This document shows positions 56,466-64,000 of a stretch of 64,000 nucleotides of DNA, in pieces. Positions within the stretch are counted from its first letter, which is position 1, and each line of letters starts with the position of its first letter. Location of the stretch: NCBI GenBank assembly GCA_963775975.1, contig CAVZKX010000002.1, positions 1,240,001 through 1,304,000 on the forward strand. The letters run 5' to 3'. The stretch is from JANXQG01 sp963775975. GTDB taxonomy: Bacteria > Planctomycetota > Planctomycetia > Pirellulales > Thermoguttaceae. The notes beneath the pieces were generated by a model that was given only the letters and a program-made list of their open reading frames with translations, was not told the origin of the DNA and searched no databases. A program made the translations under genes and the position numbers.

Positions 56466-57254
56466 ATGCCCTTCCCCTACCTCATCATCTCCGACGCCAA
56501 CGCCCACGAGTTCTGCTCCGGCGGCCCGCTCGCCCGGCAGTTCGGCTACCGCGGTTGGCAGCGGCCCGATGCGCCGCACGCCTTTCGCGGCGGGCGGCCG
56601 ATCGCCAGCACGATCCCACGGAGCGAATGGCCAGCGCTGATCAAAGCCGGCCAAGGCTCGTTCCTCTCCGATCTCGTCAATCAGCAAGGGATCGATGCAA
56701 AGGACCAAAACGGCCTCAGCCTTTGCTGGTGCTACGGCTCGACCCGCGCGGTCGAAGTCCGCCGCGCGACGATGGGCCTGCCGTTCCGCGATCTCTCGCC
56801 GGAGAGCGTTGCCGGGCCATGCAGCGGTTGGCGGAACGAGGGCGGCTACGCCAGCGAGGCCTTCAACCAACTGCAAACCGCCGGCGCCTGCGACTCGTCC
56901 TACATGGACGCCCCGCACAGCCTCCGCTCCGCCCGCTGGAAACCCGGCTGGCAAGAAAACGCCCGGCGGCACGAAGCGGTCGAGTGGTATGAAATCAGTG
57001 CGTCGTTCGACGAGGTGATCACGTGCCTCTTGAACCGCATCCCGGTCGCCGCCGGGCTCGACTGGTGGGGCCACCTGGTCTGTTTCCTCGACCCAGTGCT
57101 CCTGCCCGACGGCTCGGTCGGCGTGCTGTTCCAGAACTCCTGGGGCCGCGATTGGCCCACGCCCGGCGCGAACGGCCTGGCCGTGCTCACGGAGCGAAAG
57201 GCAACGCCCGACGGCGCCGCCGCGCCGGTGATTGTGACGGCGAGCGAAATGTGA
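56466..57254 (+). CDS. Papain-like cysteine protease in phage-like segment
   Basis: 262 residues from ATG 56466. The active-site regions of the C1 fold are recognisable: NQQGIDAKDQNGLSLCWCYG with the Gln-containing approach and catalytic Cys, GLDWWGHLVCFLDP with the His, and VLFQNSWGRDWPTPGANGLA with the Asn in the hallmark NSWG. No signal peptide. Its role could be virion maturation, host lysis or defence evasion; papain-like enzymes are unusual in tailed-phage packaging neighbourhoods. Confidence 0.72.
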   Translation: MPFPYLIISDANAHEFCSGGPLARQFGYRGWQRPDAPHAFRGGRPIASTIPRSEWPALIKAGQGSFLSDLVNQQGIDAKDQNGLSLCWCYGSTRAVEVRRATMGLPFRDLSPESVAGPCSGWRNEGGYASEAFNQLQTAGACDSSYMDAPHSLRSARWKPGWQENARRHEAVEWYEISASFDEVITCLLNRIPVAAGLDWWGHLVCFLDPVLLPDGSVGVLFQNSWGRDWPTPGANGLAVLTERKATPDGAAAPVIVTASEM

Positions 57255-57259
57255 AACGA

Positions 57260-57385
57260 GGGGGAGACGCGGAGACACGGTGAGGGGGAGACATTCTTCT
57301 TTCCCTCTCCCACTCCCCGCGTCTCCCACTCTGCCTTCAGACTCCCCACTTCCCACTCCCCACAACCCACTACCCACTCACTCCC
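57260..57385. repeat. Stutter palindrome of GGGGGAGAC/CCCCACTCCC words
   Basis: GGGGGAGACGCGGAGACACG faces CCTCTCCCACTCCCCGCGTC, then CCCACTTCCCACTCCCCACA words run to the next ATG. Confidence 0.75.
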
Positions 57386-58120
57386 ATGTACCACCACCCC
57401 ACCACCCCCGCCCCCTCCCTCTACCTCGAGGGCGTCGCCGTTTCCGTCGGCTATGGCGACTTCCTCGCAACGACGCTCCAGCGAAACCTCGACCACTTCG
57501 ACAACTTCGTCGTGGTTACTTCCTACGACGATGCCGCGACGAAAGCCGTCTGTGCCAAGCACGGCGTGACGTGCGTGCAAACCGATCACCATCGCGACGA
57601 CGGCGCGGCCTTCAACAAGGGCCTCTTAATCAACCTGGGGCTGGCCCATCTGCGGCATCGCGGCTGGATCGCGCATCTGGATGCCGACATCGCCATGCCC
57701 GACCGCGCCCGCTGGGTGCTCGGCAAGAGCCGGCTCGACTCCGATTGCATCTACGGCGCGGACCGCCTGGAGGTCATCGGCCGCCCGGCATGGCAGCGGC
57801 TGCAAACGAACCGGCGTTTCCAGCGGCAGTATCGCTACAAGTACCTCGTCGGCGGTCCGGACCTGCCGCTGGGTTCGCGGCTCCTGCACAACGAGTACGG
57901 ATACTGCCCGATCGGCTTTTTCCAGCTTTGGCATAGCCGACATGCCAACAGGCGTTATCACGACAGCCAAGGCTCGGCCGAGCACAGCGACGTGCTCTTC
58001 GCCCTGCAATGGCCCGCGCGTCGGCGGCTGCTGTTGCCCGGCCTGTTCGTCTATCACCTGCAATCCGAGCCCGCGCCGATGGGCACGAACTGGCAGGGGA
58101 GGAGGACGAAGCAGTGGTGA
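57386..58120 (+). CDS. GT2-like glycosyltransferase in phage-like segment
   Basis: 244 residues. VAVSVGYGDFLATTLQRNLD and VVVTSYDDAATKAVCAKHGV begin a GT-A fold, with the D-x-D metal site in RGWIAHLDADIAMPDRARW. YKYLVGGPDLPLGSRLLHNE and a C-terminal HSDVLFALQWPARRRLLLPG follow. Third transferase in the phage-like segments. Glycan target unknown. Confidence 0.68.
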   Translation: MYHHPTTPAPSLYLEGVAVSVGYGDFLATTLQRNLDHFDNFVVVTSYDDAATKAVCAKHGVTCVQTDHHRDDGAAFNKGLLINLGLAHLRHRGWIAHLDADIAMPDRARWVLGKSRLDSDCIYGADRLEVIGRPAWQRLQTNRRFQRQYRYKYLVGGPDLPLGSRLLHNEYGYCPIGFFQLWHSRHANRRYHDSQGSAEHSDVLFALQWPARRRLLLPGLFVYHLQSEPAPMGTNWQGRRTKQW

Positions 58121-58124
58121 GCGG

Positions 58125-58390
58125 AGAGATTTCGACGGAAAAATAAGGGACAGAAAAATGGAAGAAAGAGAAAGGAAAATTGGGGAAAGGAACATGAAAG
58201 CCGTGATCTGCAATCTGAGATATGAGATTTCAGATTTGAGATGGCCCCCCCGTTCTCCGCATCTTCCTTTCCCACATTTTCCTTTCCTCATTTTGGCGAA
58301 CCAAACACCCAAAGGACGTATTCCTGTCTCGATCCTGAGTCCATCCTGTCTCGATCCTGTCTTTTTGACAGCAGTTTTCAGGCCAAAAAA
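58125..58390. repeat. Composite stutter palindrome of GGAAAGG/CCTTTCC and related words
   Basis: GAAAGAGAAAGGAAAATTGG faces TTCCTTTCCCACATTTTCCT; inside lies TGAGATATGAGATTTCAGAT and, near the end, the tandem word CTGTCTCGATCCTGAGTCCA. The only gene-free stretch of this length in the segment. Confidence 0.72.
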
Positions 58391-58392
58391 CG

Positions 58393-59193
58393 ATGAATGA
58401 AGCCCCAACAAAATCTGAATTGCAAACCAGCGAAAAGAAGCAACGACTTGCCGCCATCGAGCGGCTGTGGCGCGGCGGCTGTTCGACTTACGACATCGCC
58501 GATGCGCTGAATTTGGAGCCGCACCTGGTCGGCCGCAACCTCCGCGAAATCCGAAAACGCTGCGCGAAAACCGCCGCACGTTTCCTTTCCCGCCAACGGG
58601 CGAACTTCGTGACCCAATATGAATCCATCCTCCGCGAAGCCCAAGAAGGTTGGGACCGCTCGCAGTCTACAAAGACGACCACGACGACGGAAACAAAAAA
58701 TGGCGAGGAAGTCAGGGAACTCGTCCGCCGCGAGGACGGCCCCGGCGCCATTTCCTTTCTCAACACGGCGCTTCGGGCGTTGAATGCGCTTGGCGAAATC
58801 GCGTTCGACAAAACGACCAAGTCCGGGCCCGCCGCCGACCCCGATCTCTTGGCGATTCTCGATCTCCTTACACCCGAACAAATGCAAAGCCTCAACCATG
58901 TCCAACTCGGAATCTTTCGACGCGAAGTTGACGCCCTACGAAATCGAGAACAAAAGCCAGCAGTTGAACTTGATGGAGTTCACGACCAAAACCAAGACCG
59001 ACTACCGCCCGCACTGGCACCACGATGCCCTGGCGGAGATGTTGGACCGGGTAGCGAAGGGCGATTGCCGCCGGCTGATGGTCTTCATGCCGCCGCAGCA
59101 CGGCAAGAGCGAGCTGGTGAGCCGCCGCTTCCCAGCATTCCTGCTGGGCAAGTTCCCGAACCTGCGGCTGATCGCGGCCAGCCACACCCATAG
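58393..59193 (+). CDS. Small-terminase-like DNA-binding protein; last third probably not genuine
   Basis: The first 195 residues look real: a helix-turn-helix (RLWRGGCSTYDIADALNLEP, LVGRNLREIRKR), a Thr-rich linker (STKTTTTTETKNGEEV) and a helical end (LLAILDLLTPEQMQSLNHVQ). Location directly before the large terminase suits the small terminase subunit, which selects DNA for packaging. Beyond about 58980 the frame overlaps the terminase gene for 200 bases and reads as a Pro/Arg-rich shadow, so a stop was probably lost to an indel. Confidence 0.6.
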   Translation: MNEAPTKSELQTSEKKQRLAAIERLWRGGCSTYDIADALNLEPHLVGRNLREIRKRCAKTAARFLSRQRANFVTQYESILREAQEGWDRSQSTKTTTTTETKNGEEVRELVRREDGPGAISFLNTALRALNALGEIAFDKTTKSGPAADPDLLAILDLLTPEQMQSLNHVQLGIFRREVDALRNREQKPAVELDGVHDQNQDRLPPALAPRCPGGDVGPGSEGRLPPADGLHAAAARQERAGEPPLPSIPAGQVPEPAADRGQPHP

Positions 59194-60436
59194 ACTGGCC
59201 GTCGCCATGAACCGCGACGTGCAACGCATTATGTATGACGACGAATATAAACGGCTGTTTCCTGAAACCAGAATGGCAACCCCGCGCGACGCACGCACCG
59301 GCCAATTCCTGCCCCGCCGCACGATGGACCATTTCGAGCTCGTCGGCCTCGCCGGCTCGCTCCGCTCGGTCGGCGTCGGGCAATCGATCGCCGGCCTCCC
59401 GGCCGACGGCGCGATCATCGACGATCCCTTCGGCAGCCGCGAAGACGCCGACAGCCCGGTGATCCGCCAGAAGGTCTGGGACTGGTACGCGAACGATCTC
59501 TATCCGCGGCTTTCGGCGAAGGCCTGGATCGTTCTCACGCACACCCGCTGGCACCGCGACGACCTGGCCGGCCGACTGCTGCGAAAGATGGCCGACCGCG
59601 CGGCGGAGCAGTGGGAGGTGCTGTGCTTGCCGGCGATCCGGCCATCAAAGCCCGAAGCGCAAGCGAGTGGGCAATTCAAGCCCGTGGCGCAAGCGTGCGA
59701 TGTAGTGGTCCCACTCGCTTGCGCGTCGGGCTTCGATCATCCCCGCGACACGCGAGAGCCCGGCGTCGCCCTCTGGCCCGACTTCAAATCCGCCGCCGAC
59801 CTCGAGCTCATCCGCCAGCAGGACGCCCGCGCCTTCGCCGCGCTCTACCAGCAGGACCCGGCCGAGGCCTCGAGCGCCGATTGGCCGCCGGAGCTTTTCG
59901 GCCCCTGGATCTGGACGCCCGCCGAGCGCTGGCCTCGCGAGTTCCAGCTTCGCGTCGTCTGCCTCGACGCCAGCAAGGGCAGCTGTGACCATCCCGGCGA
60001 TTACTCGGCCATCGTCTTCCTCGGCGTGGCCGCGGATGGGCTGCTCTACGTCGATGCCGTCATCGATCGCATTCCGCTCGACCAGGTCGTCCGCAAGACA
60101 CTCGTGATGTGCGACCGCTACCGGCCAGATTTCGTGGGCATCGAGGCGGAGCAGTTCCAAGAACTGTTGGTACACGAGTTCCTCCGCCAGTGCCAAAACT
60201 TCAACGCCCGCTGGTCGGTCTGGGAGATGCTCTCGAAGGGCTTCAGCAAAATTGCTCGTATCCGGCGGCTGACGCGGTACGTTGTCAACCGCGAGTTGCG
60301 TTTCCGCGCCGACTCGCCCGGCTGCCGGCTCTTGGTCGATCAGCTCATGGATTTTCCGCTTGCCGACCACGACGACGGCCCCGACGCCTTGGAGATGTGC
60401 GTGCGCTTGCCGGTGGATGTGAAGAGGTTGAGGTGA
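58898..60436 (+). CDS. Phage terminase large subunit with a translated palindromic element
   Basis: 512 residues from ATG 58898. The ATPase half has the Walker A-like MPPQHGKSELVSRRFPAFLL and an IIDDPFGSREDADSPVIRQK segment serving as Walker B. The RNase H-like nuclease half has acidic strands VVCLDASKGSCD, PDFVGIEAEQFQ and DHDDGPDALEMCVRL. It cuts and packages phage DNA at the portal. Between them, codons 251-279 are translated from an element (59648-59733): KPEAQASGQFKPVAQACD and onward. The insert lies between lobes, where length may vary. Confidence 0.85.
   Translation: MSNSESFDAKLTPYEIENKSQQLNLMEFTTKTKTDYRPHWHHDALAEMLDRVAKGDCRRLMVFMPPQHGKSELVSRRFPAFLLGKFPNLRLIAASHTHRLAVAMNRDVQRIMYDDEYKRLFPETRMATPRDARTGQFLPRRTMDHFELVGLAGSLRSVGVGQSIAGLPADGAIIDDPFGSREDADSPVIRQKVWDWYANDLYPRLSAKAWIVLTHTRWHRDDLAGRLLRKMADRAAEQWEVLCLPAIRPSKPEAQASGQFKPVAQACDVVVPLACASGFDHPRDTREPGVALWPDFKSAADLELIRQQDARAFAALYQQDPAEASSADWPPELFGPWIWTPAERWPREFQLRVVCLDASKGSCDHPGDYSAIVFLGVAADGLLYVDAVIDRIPLDQVVRKTLVMCDRYRPDFVGIEAEQFQELLVHEFLRQCQNFNARWSVWEMLSKGFSKIARIRRLTRYVVNRELRFRADSPGCRLLVDQLMDFPLADHDDGPDALEMCVRLPVDVKRLR
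59648..59733. repeat. AAGCCCGAAGCGCAAGCGAG-family element, in frame in the terminase
   Basis: Left arm at 59648, an extra partial left arm at 59678, and a right arm ending CGGGCTT at 59733. Read in the same phase as the portal copy (KPEAQA... and LA-ASG). Confidence 0.88.
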
Positions 60437-60469
60437 AAACGAATTCAGCCGCGGAGCGGCGAAACTCGA

Positions 60470-60630
60470 ATAGCCGGGGGTGAAGCGGAGCGAAACCCCC
60501 GGTCGTAAGCAAAAAGCAGAAGGAGCCGCGTAGCGGCGGCACGACCGCCGCACGAGTGTAATGCCGCTACGCGGCATGCGCGACGGGATTTAGACACCGG
60601 GGGTTTCGCTGCGCTCCACTCCCGGCTACT
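60470..60630. repeat. Palindromic element of GCCGGGGGT/ACCCCCGG words
   Basis: AGCCGGGGGTGAAGCGGAGC at 60473 faces GGGGGTTTCGCTGCGCTCCA near 60600, enclosing GAGCCGCGTAGCGGCGGCAC. It fills the gap between the terminase gene and a convergent gene. Confidence 0.75.
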
Positions 60631-60678
60631 CACATATCGCCGCTCCGCGGCTGAACCGATGCGACCGACAAACGCCCC

Positions 60679-61209
60679 TTACTGATGCAACAGGTGCCGC
60701 AAAAGCCGACCAGCGGCGAGGATGATCTCACCTATGCCGATCATAGCTACCGGAAATCTCGTGAACGGAAAACCGCCGCCGAGATACATGACATGTATAG
60801 CAATGACACACGCCAAGATTACTGCGACATAGAAAACGGCAGACAAGAAGAAGCCGAGGAGAAGCATCAGCGGTGACAACACCATTATTGCAATCAAAGC
60901 CGAAGAATACGCATCAAACGGGAAGGCCGCAAGAAGACGGTTGTGCAACGAAGCGCGCCGAACGTCTTCAATGTCGCCGGCCTCAAACGGCAGTGGATAT
61001 TCCTCAATTCTCCGTTGAACGTAGATACCAATGCACATACCGTCGCGATTTACAACGAGGATACCATCCCAGCGATTCTTGGCACGAACATCCAAGTAGT
61101 AATGGCCGTCCTTTGATGCAGGCGGCAAATGAGAAAGAAGGAAACTCGGTAACGCGAACGGATATACGGTTTTCATATGTACTTGACCAACTGCGATAGG
61201 TTTCATCAT
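60679..61209 (-). CDS. Membrane protein of unknown function inserted among phage genes
   Basis: 176 residues from ATG 61209 on the minus strand, against the direction of the phage-like genes. A soluble part (HYYLDVRAKNRWDGILVVNR, CIGIYVQRRIEEYPLPFEAG) is followed by two or three helices (ALIAIMVLSPLMLLLGFFLS, VAVILACVIAIHVMYLGGGF). Lower GC than its neighbours. It looks like a late arrival or cargo gene. Confidence 0.6.
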   Translation of the reverse strand: MMKPIAVGQVHMKTVYPFALPSFLLSHLPPASKDGHYYLDVRAKNRWDGILVVNRDGMCIGIYVQRRIEEYPLPFEAGDIEDVRRASLHNRLLAAFPFDAYSSALIAIMVLSPLMLLLGFFLSAVFYVAVILACVIAIHVMYLGGGFPFTRFPVAMIGIGEIILAAGRLLRHLLHQ

Positions 61210-61249
61210 ATCGGATACACGCCAAATGTTAAACAAGGCTTCCCGACCC

Positions 61250-61399
61250 ATGACCAATTCAGCAAACCGCCCGCCCACTCCGAAATCCCTTCCCGAACTC
61301 TGGCAGCTCCTCATCGAATGCCGCGATGAGAAAGACCAGGAACGCCTTTACCGTGAACTTGAAGAACGAGGTTACCGATGCCGCGCGTTGATCCTGTAG
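61250..61399 (+). CDS. 49-residue phage-module protein ending inside a palindromic element
   Basis: MTNSANRPPTPKSLPELWQL followed by CRDEKDQERLYRELEERGYR. I recall short proteins like this before ATPase-acetyltransferase genes in planctomycete phage-like regions. The final Leu codon and stop are the CTGTAG of the element beginning at 61394. Confidence 0.6.
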   Translation: MTNSANRPPTPKSLPELWQLLIECRDEKDQERLYRELEERGYRCRALIL

Positions 61400-61530
61400 G
61401 GAACGCCCTCCGTGGCGTTCCGTCCGCTGAAACCGCCCTCCGCGGCGTTCCGAACGATGTGCCAGCTTCCACCACGGAACGGGACGGAGCCCGTTCCCTA
61501 CAGGCGCGGGACGGAGTCCGTTCCCTACAG
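61394..61530. repeat. Cluster of CTGTAGGGAACG-family half elements
   Basis: One left half (61394) and two right halves ending CTACAG at 61503 and 61530, with an inner GCCCTCCGCGGCGTTCC copy. It separates the 49-residue gene from the ATPase gene and provides the stop of the first. Confidence 0.85.
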
Positions 61531-62875
61531 GTGGAGGTTTCCTGCGATGTCCGACGATCGTTCCGCGTCAGTCAGGTGGAAGGGATGTTCGACCTGCCGG
61601 AACGCGAAACCGCAAGCGAGCGGTTCTCCGCCGAACTGCCGGATGAAAACGAACCGTGGCAGATCGGCCTGATCGTCGGACCTTCCGGCAGCGGCAAGAC
61701 GACGATTGCTCGCGCCGCGTATGGCGAGCTCGATGGCGCGCGCCGTTGGCCGCGGGATCGCGCCGTCGTCGATTGTTTTGGCCGCCGTTCGATCAAGGAG
61801 ATCACCGCCATGCTCGACGGCCGTCGGCTTCAGTTCGCCCCCGGCGTGGGTCAAGCCGTATCGCGTCCTCTCCCAAGGCGAGCAATTCCGCTGCGATCTG
61901 GCGCGGGCACTTTTAACTCGCAAGCGCCGCATCGTCTTCGACGAGTTCACCAGCGTCGTCGATCGCACGGTCGCCCGCATCGGCTCCGCGGCGGTGGCGA
62001 AAACCGTGCGGCGGATGAATGTACGTCAGGCTTTCCAGCCTGACACGGGCCCGACAAGTCAGCCTGGAAAGGCTGACGTACGGCAGTTCGTCGCCGTCAC
62101 TTGTCACTACGACGTGGCCGAGTGGCTGGAGCCGGATTGGATTTTGGATATGAGTGGGGCAGATTTCCAATCTGCCATGATGTCGGCAGATTGGAAATCA
62201 GCCCCACGGCGCCTCCAATGGGTGCATCTTCGGCGGCCTTCGCTCCAACTGCGACTCCATCGCACAACGGCCCGCGCTTGGCCCTTGTTTGCGCGTCATC
62301 ACTATCTGACCGCCGCGCTGAACCGCTCGGCGCATTGTTATGTGGGCGTGTTGCGAGATGGAAAGCAAGAAAGGGAGCAGGGGAGAAAGGGGGAAAGGGA
62401 GATTTCGCTCGTCTCCCCTTCTCCCTCTCTCCCTTTCTCCCCTTCTTCCCGTGCCTTGCTCGCGAAATCCGAATCCGCGTACCCCGTCGCCTTCTGTGCC
62501 GTCTTGAACGCCATCGGCCGCCGCGGCGTGTGGCGGGTCTCGCGGCTCGTGGTGCTGCCGGACTATCAAGGCATCGGCATCGGCCGCGCGATGCTCGCCG
62601 CGGTGGCCGAACAATACCCGCGCTTGCGGATCACCACGAGTCATCCGGCGATGCTCCGCGCCTTGTCGGCCGATCCGCAATGGCAACTCGCCGCCCTCCG
62701 CCGCGCCGGCTACACGCGGCAGCCGAATGCCACGTCGCACACCAACTTCCACGGCGGCGCGATCCGCAGCAGTTCCGCCGGTAGATGCGTGGCGACGTTT
62801 GAATGCATCGAAAACAACCGCGAAGCGGTGACAGTCAATAACCTGGGGCGTGAGCCCCAGGGACGCTCGCAATAA
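61531..62875 (+). CDS. ABC-type ATPase fused to a GNAT acetyltransferase (COG2401-like), one frame break, three or more translated repeats
   Basis: I start at GTG 61531 (VEVSCDVRRSFRVSQVEGMF). Walker A is GPSGSGKTT; after a frame break near 61845 come the signature-like LSQGEQFRCDLARALL, Walker B KRRIVFDEFTSVVDRTVA and the switch CHYDVAEWLEPDWILDM. The GNAT half has RLVVLPDYQGIGIGRAML, the acetyl-CoA loop. Translated elements: VRQAFQPDTGPTSQPGKADV, then SGADFQSAMMSADWKSAPR (54 bp), then a Lys/Glu and Ser/Pro insert from GGGAGAAAGG/CCTTTCTCCC words, and the C-terminal LGREPQGRSQ. The fusion is known; its role in phage-like regions is not. Confidence 0.75.
62021..62081. repeat. GTACGTCAGGCTTTCCAGCC palindromic element, in frame in the ATPase-acetyltransferase gene
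   Basis: 24-base arms with a 13-base loop, translated as VRQAFQPDTGPTSQPGKADV between Walker B and the switch histidine. Confidence 0.9.
62154..62207. repeat. 54-bp palindromic element, GTGGGGCAG family, in frame in the ATPase-acetyltransferase gene
   Basis: Two 23-base arms (one mismatch) and an 8-base loop. Read one base out of phase relative to the other two intragenic copies, giving SGADFQSAMMSADWKSAPR. Confidence 0.92.
62365..62450. repeat. Stutter palindrome of GGGAGAAAGG/CCTTTCTCCC words, in frame
   Basis: AAGAAAGGGAGCAGGGGAGA faces CCCCTTCTCCCTCTCTCCCT, translated within the acetyltransferase half as a charged then Ser/Pro-rich loop. Confidence 0.8.
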
Positions 62876-63000
62876 CGAAACGACAGCCCCGGAGGGGCGA
62901 AAGAAAACACCTGCGCCAACTTTCGCCCCTCCGGGGCTATGATCCGAATCGAATACTGGTCCAGGGGCTCGCGCCCCTGGCTATTGACTGTCGCCGCTCC
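62838..63000. repeat. Nested palindromic elements between the fusion gene and the portal-like gene
   Basis: Outer arms TCAATAACCTGGGGCGTGAG (62838) and the complementary run ending CTATTGA near 62989; inner element AGCCCCGGAGGGGCGAAAG (62885) with CTTTCGCCCCTCCGGGGCT. The outer left arm encodes the last residues of the fusion protein. Confidence 0.85.
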
Positions 63001-63043
63001 GCGGCTAAACGAACGATTTAACCCCAACCCCCAGGACCCCATC

Positions 63044-64000
63044 ATGCCCGAAACCACCGCCTCCCGCAACGACCTTTCCCGCGCCATCCGCCAGCTCGAC
63101 ATGCTGGAAGACTACTGCGACATGTTCGACCGCCTCGTCGATAGGAGCGACATCTCCAGCGTCGGCGACGAGAACTCCGGCCCGGCTGCCGGGCTGCCGG
63201 ATGCCGATCTCGCCGCCTCTCGGGCGTTCCTCTACGCGAGTGCCACGAGCACGGCTTACATCAACGAGACCGAGTTCCGCTGGATCCGCGCCCGCAGCCG
63301 CGCAGTTTCTCTCCGTCAATCCCTACGCCGCCGGCGCGGTCCGCAATCGCGTGGCCTATGCCGTCGGCAGCGGGCATACGTATAGCGTCGCCGCACGGCA
63401 GCCGGCATCAAAGCCCGAAGCGCAAGCGAGAGGGAAATCAACGTCCGAAGTGAGTGCACATTCCCCACTCGCTGGCGCGTCGGGCTTGTATGCCCAGCTC
63501 CTTGCCGATTGCCGCTCCGTGCTCGACGAATTCTGCCGCGTCAACCGCTGGTCGCAGCGGCAAAAGGAAACGATCCGCCGCCTCGACCGCGACGGCGAGC
63601 GGTTTCTACGCTTCTTCACGGATGTTGAAAACGGCCTGCTCCGCGTCCGCTTTATCGAGCCGCTGGAAATCCAGAACCCGCTCGGCGCAACCGCAGCGGA
63701 CGGCTGGTTCTACGGCATCCGCTTCGCCCGGCACGCCGCCGGGCTCGACATGGAAACACCGCTGGAATACGCGATAGTCGATGTTACGCCGCAAGGCACC
63801 GTATCCGAGCTTCGCGAAAAAGTGCCCGCCGCCGACGTGCAGCGGCTGACGGCCAACGTCGATCTCTCCAGCCCCCGCGGCCTGCCGGTCTTCTTCGCCT
63901 TGCAGGGCCACTTGAACGACGCCGTGCGGACGTTGAAGGCCACCGGGCGGATCGTCGAGTTCCGCGCCCGCATCGGCATGATCCGCCGCCACGTGAACGC
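63044..64000 (+). CDS. Portal-like phage protein, one frame break, runs off the right edge
   Basis: MPETTASRNDLSRAIRQLDM, ETEFRWIRARSR, then after a break near 63310 one frame over FLSVNPYAAGAVRNRVAYAV, GSGHTYSVAARQPA, a translated element (63411-63487), and DEFCRVNRWSQRQKETIRRL, LEIQNPLGATAADGWFYGIR, TVSELREKVPAADVQRLTAN. The NPYA-x-AVRN-x-VAYAVG segment and position after the terminase suit a portal protein, the ring through which DNA is pumped. No full family match can be made by eye. Confidence 0.6.
63411..63487. repeat. AAGCCCGAAGCGCAAGCGAG-family element, in frame in the portal-like gene
   Basis: Left arm 63411, right arm ending CGGGCTT at 63487; translated as SKPEAQARGKSTSEVSAHSP and LAGASGL. 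Shares phase with the terminase copy. Confidence 0.88.

Noticed and set aside
59000..59193. Genuine long overlap between small-terminase-like and terminase genes
   Set aside because: The overlapping part is Pro/Arg-rich shadow sequence; a lost stop after about 58980 is simpler.

Overview
The window is high-GC DNA from a planctomycete, most likely of the Pirellulales type. That placement is an inference from gene content: an FGE-domain secreted protein, an SHD1-TPR protein, DUF4838, a TDAGL-type leucine-rich lipoprotein, GroES/GroEL, an RpoD with an acidic N-terminal extension, a TANGO2/NRDE protein, and many large secreted or anchored proteins without a known family. I saw no rRNA, tRNA or CRISPR array.

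Layout. 1-5.7 kb: a tandem two-unit glycosyltransferase running off the left edge, a Pro/Gln-rich anchored protein, an FGE-like protein and an SHD1-TPR protein. 5.8-9.9 kb: a nucleotidyltransferase/small-partner pair, groEL-groES, and remnants of several toxin-antitoxin loci. 10-18.9 kb: DUF4838 protein, primary sigma factor, secreted and membrane proteins, DUF2461. 19.1-21.9 kb: a first, decayed piece of a phage-like module (prohead protease/capsid remnant, head protein, two glycosyltransferases). 22.4-29.8 kb: 6-phosphogluconate dehydrogenase, a Uma2/SMI1/PIN defence-type island, a DEAD helicase coupled to inositol-phosphate synthase, and a TANGO2 protein. 30-38.1 kb: a membrane GTPase, PIN and ParE toxin-antitoxin pairs, HrpB helicase, immunity-like genes. 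38.3-53.6 kb: SH3, secretin-like, Rpn, LRR, thioredoxin, lipoprotein, AsmA-like, ThuA and FolC genes. 54-64 kb: a second, fuller phage-like module (sigma factor, papain-like protease, glycosyltransferase, terminase subunits, ATPase-acetyltransferase fusion, portal-like protein running off the right edge).

The most striking property is the density of dispersed palindromic elements. At least ten families occur between genes, and many copies lie inside conserved genes, where they are translated in frame as low-complexity inserts (glycosyltransferase, GTPase, FolC, terminase, portal, ATPase-acetyltransferase, lipoprotein). Three intragenic copies of one family are each exactly 54 bp while its clear intergenic copy is 55 bp. 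In hrpB a 65-bp element breaks the frame, and removing exactly those 65 bp restores it. This resembles the Rickettsia palindromic elements, but here in a planctomycete and with several families at once. In the phage-like modules the gaps between genes hold a different kind of element, stutter palindromes made of short repeated words, usually ending close to the next start codon.

About twenty single-base frame breaks hit conserved genes, including groEL (three), rpoD, folC and a DEAD helicase. I read most of these as sequence or assembly indels rather than gene death, and I annotate such genes as one CDS with the break noted. Start sites and full lengths are therefore provisional.
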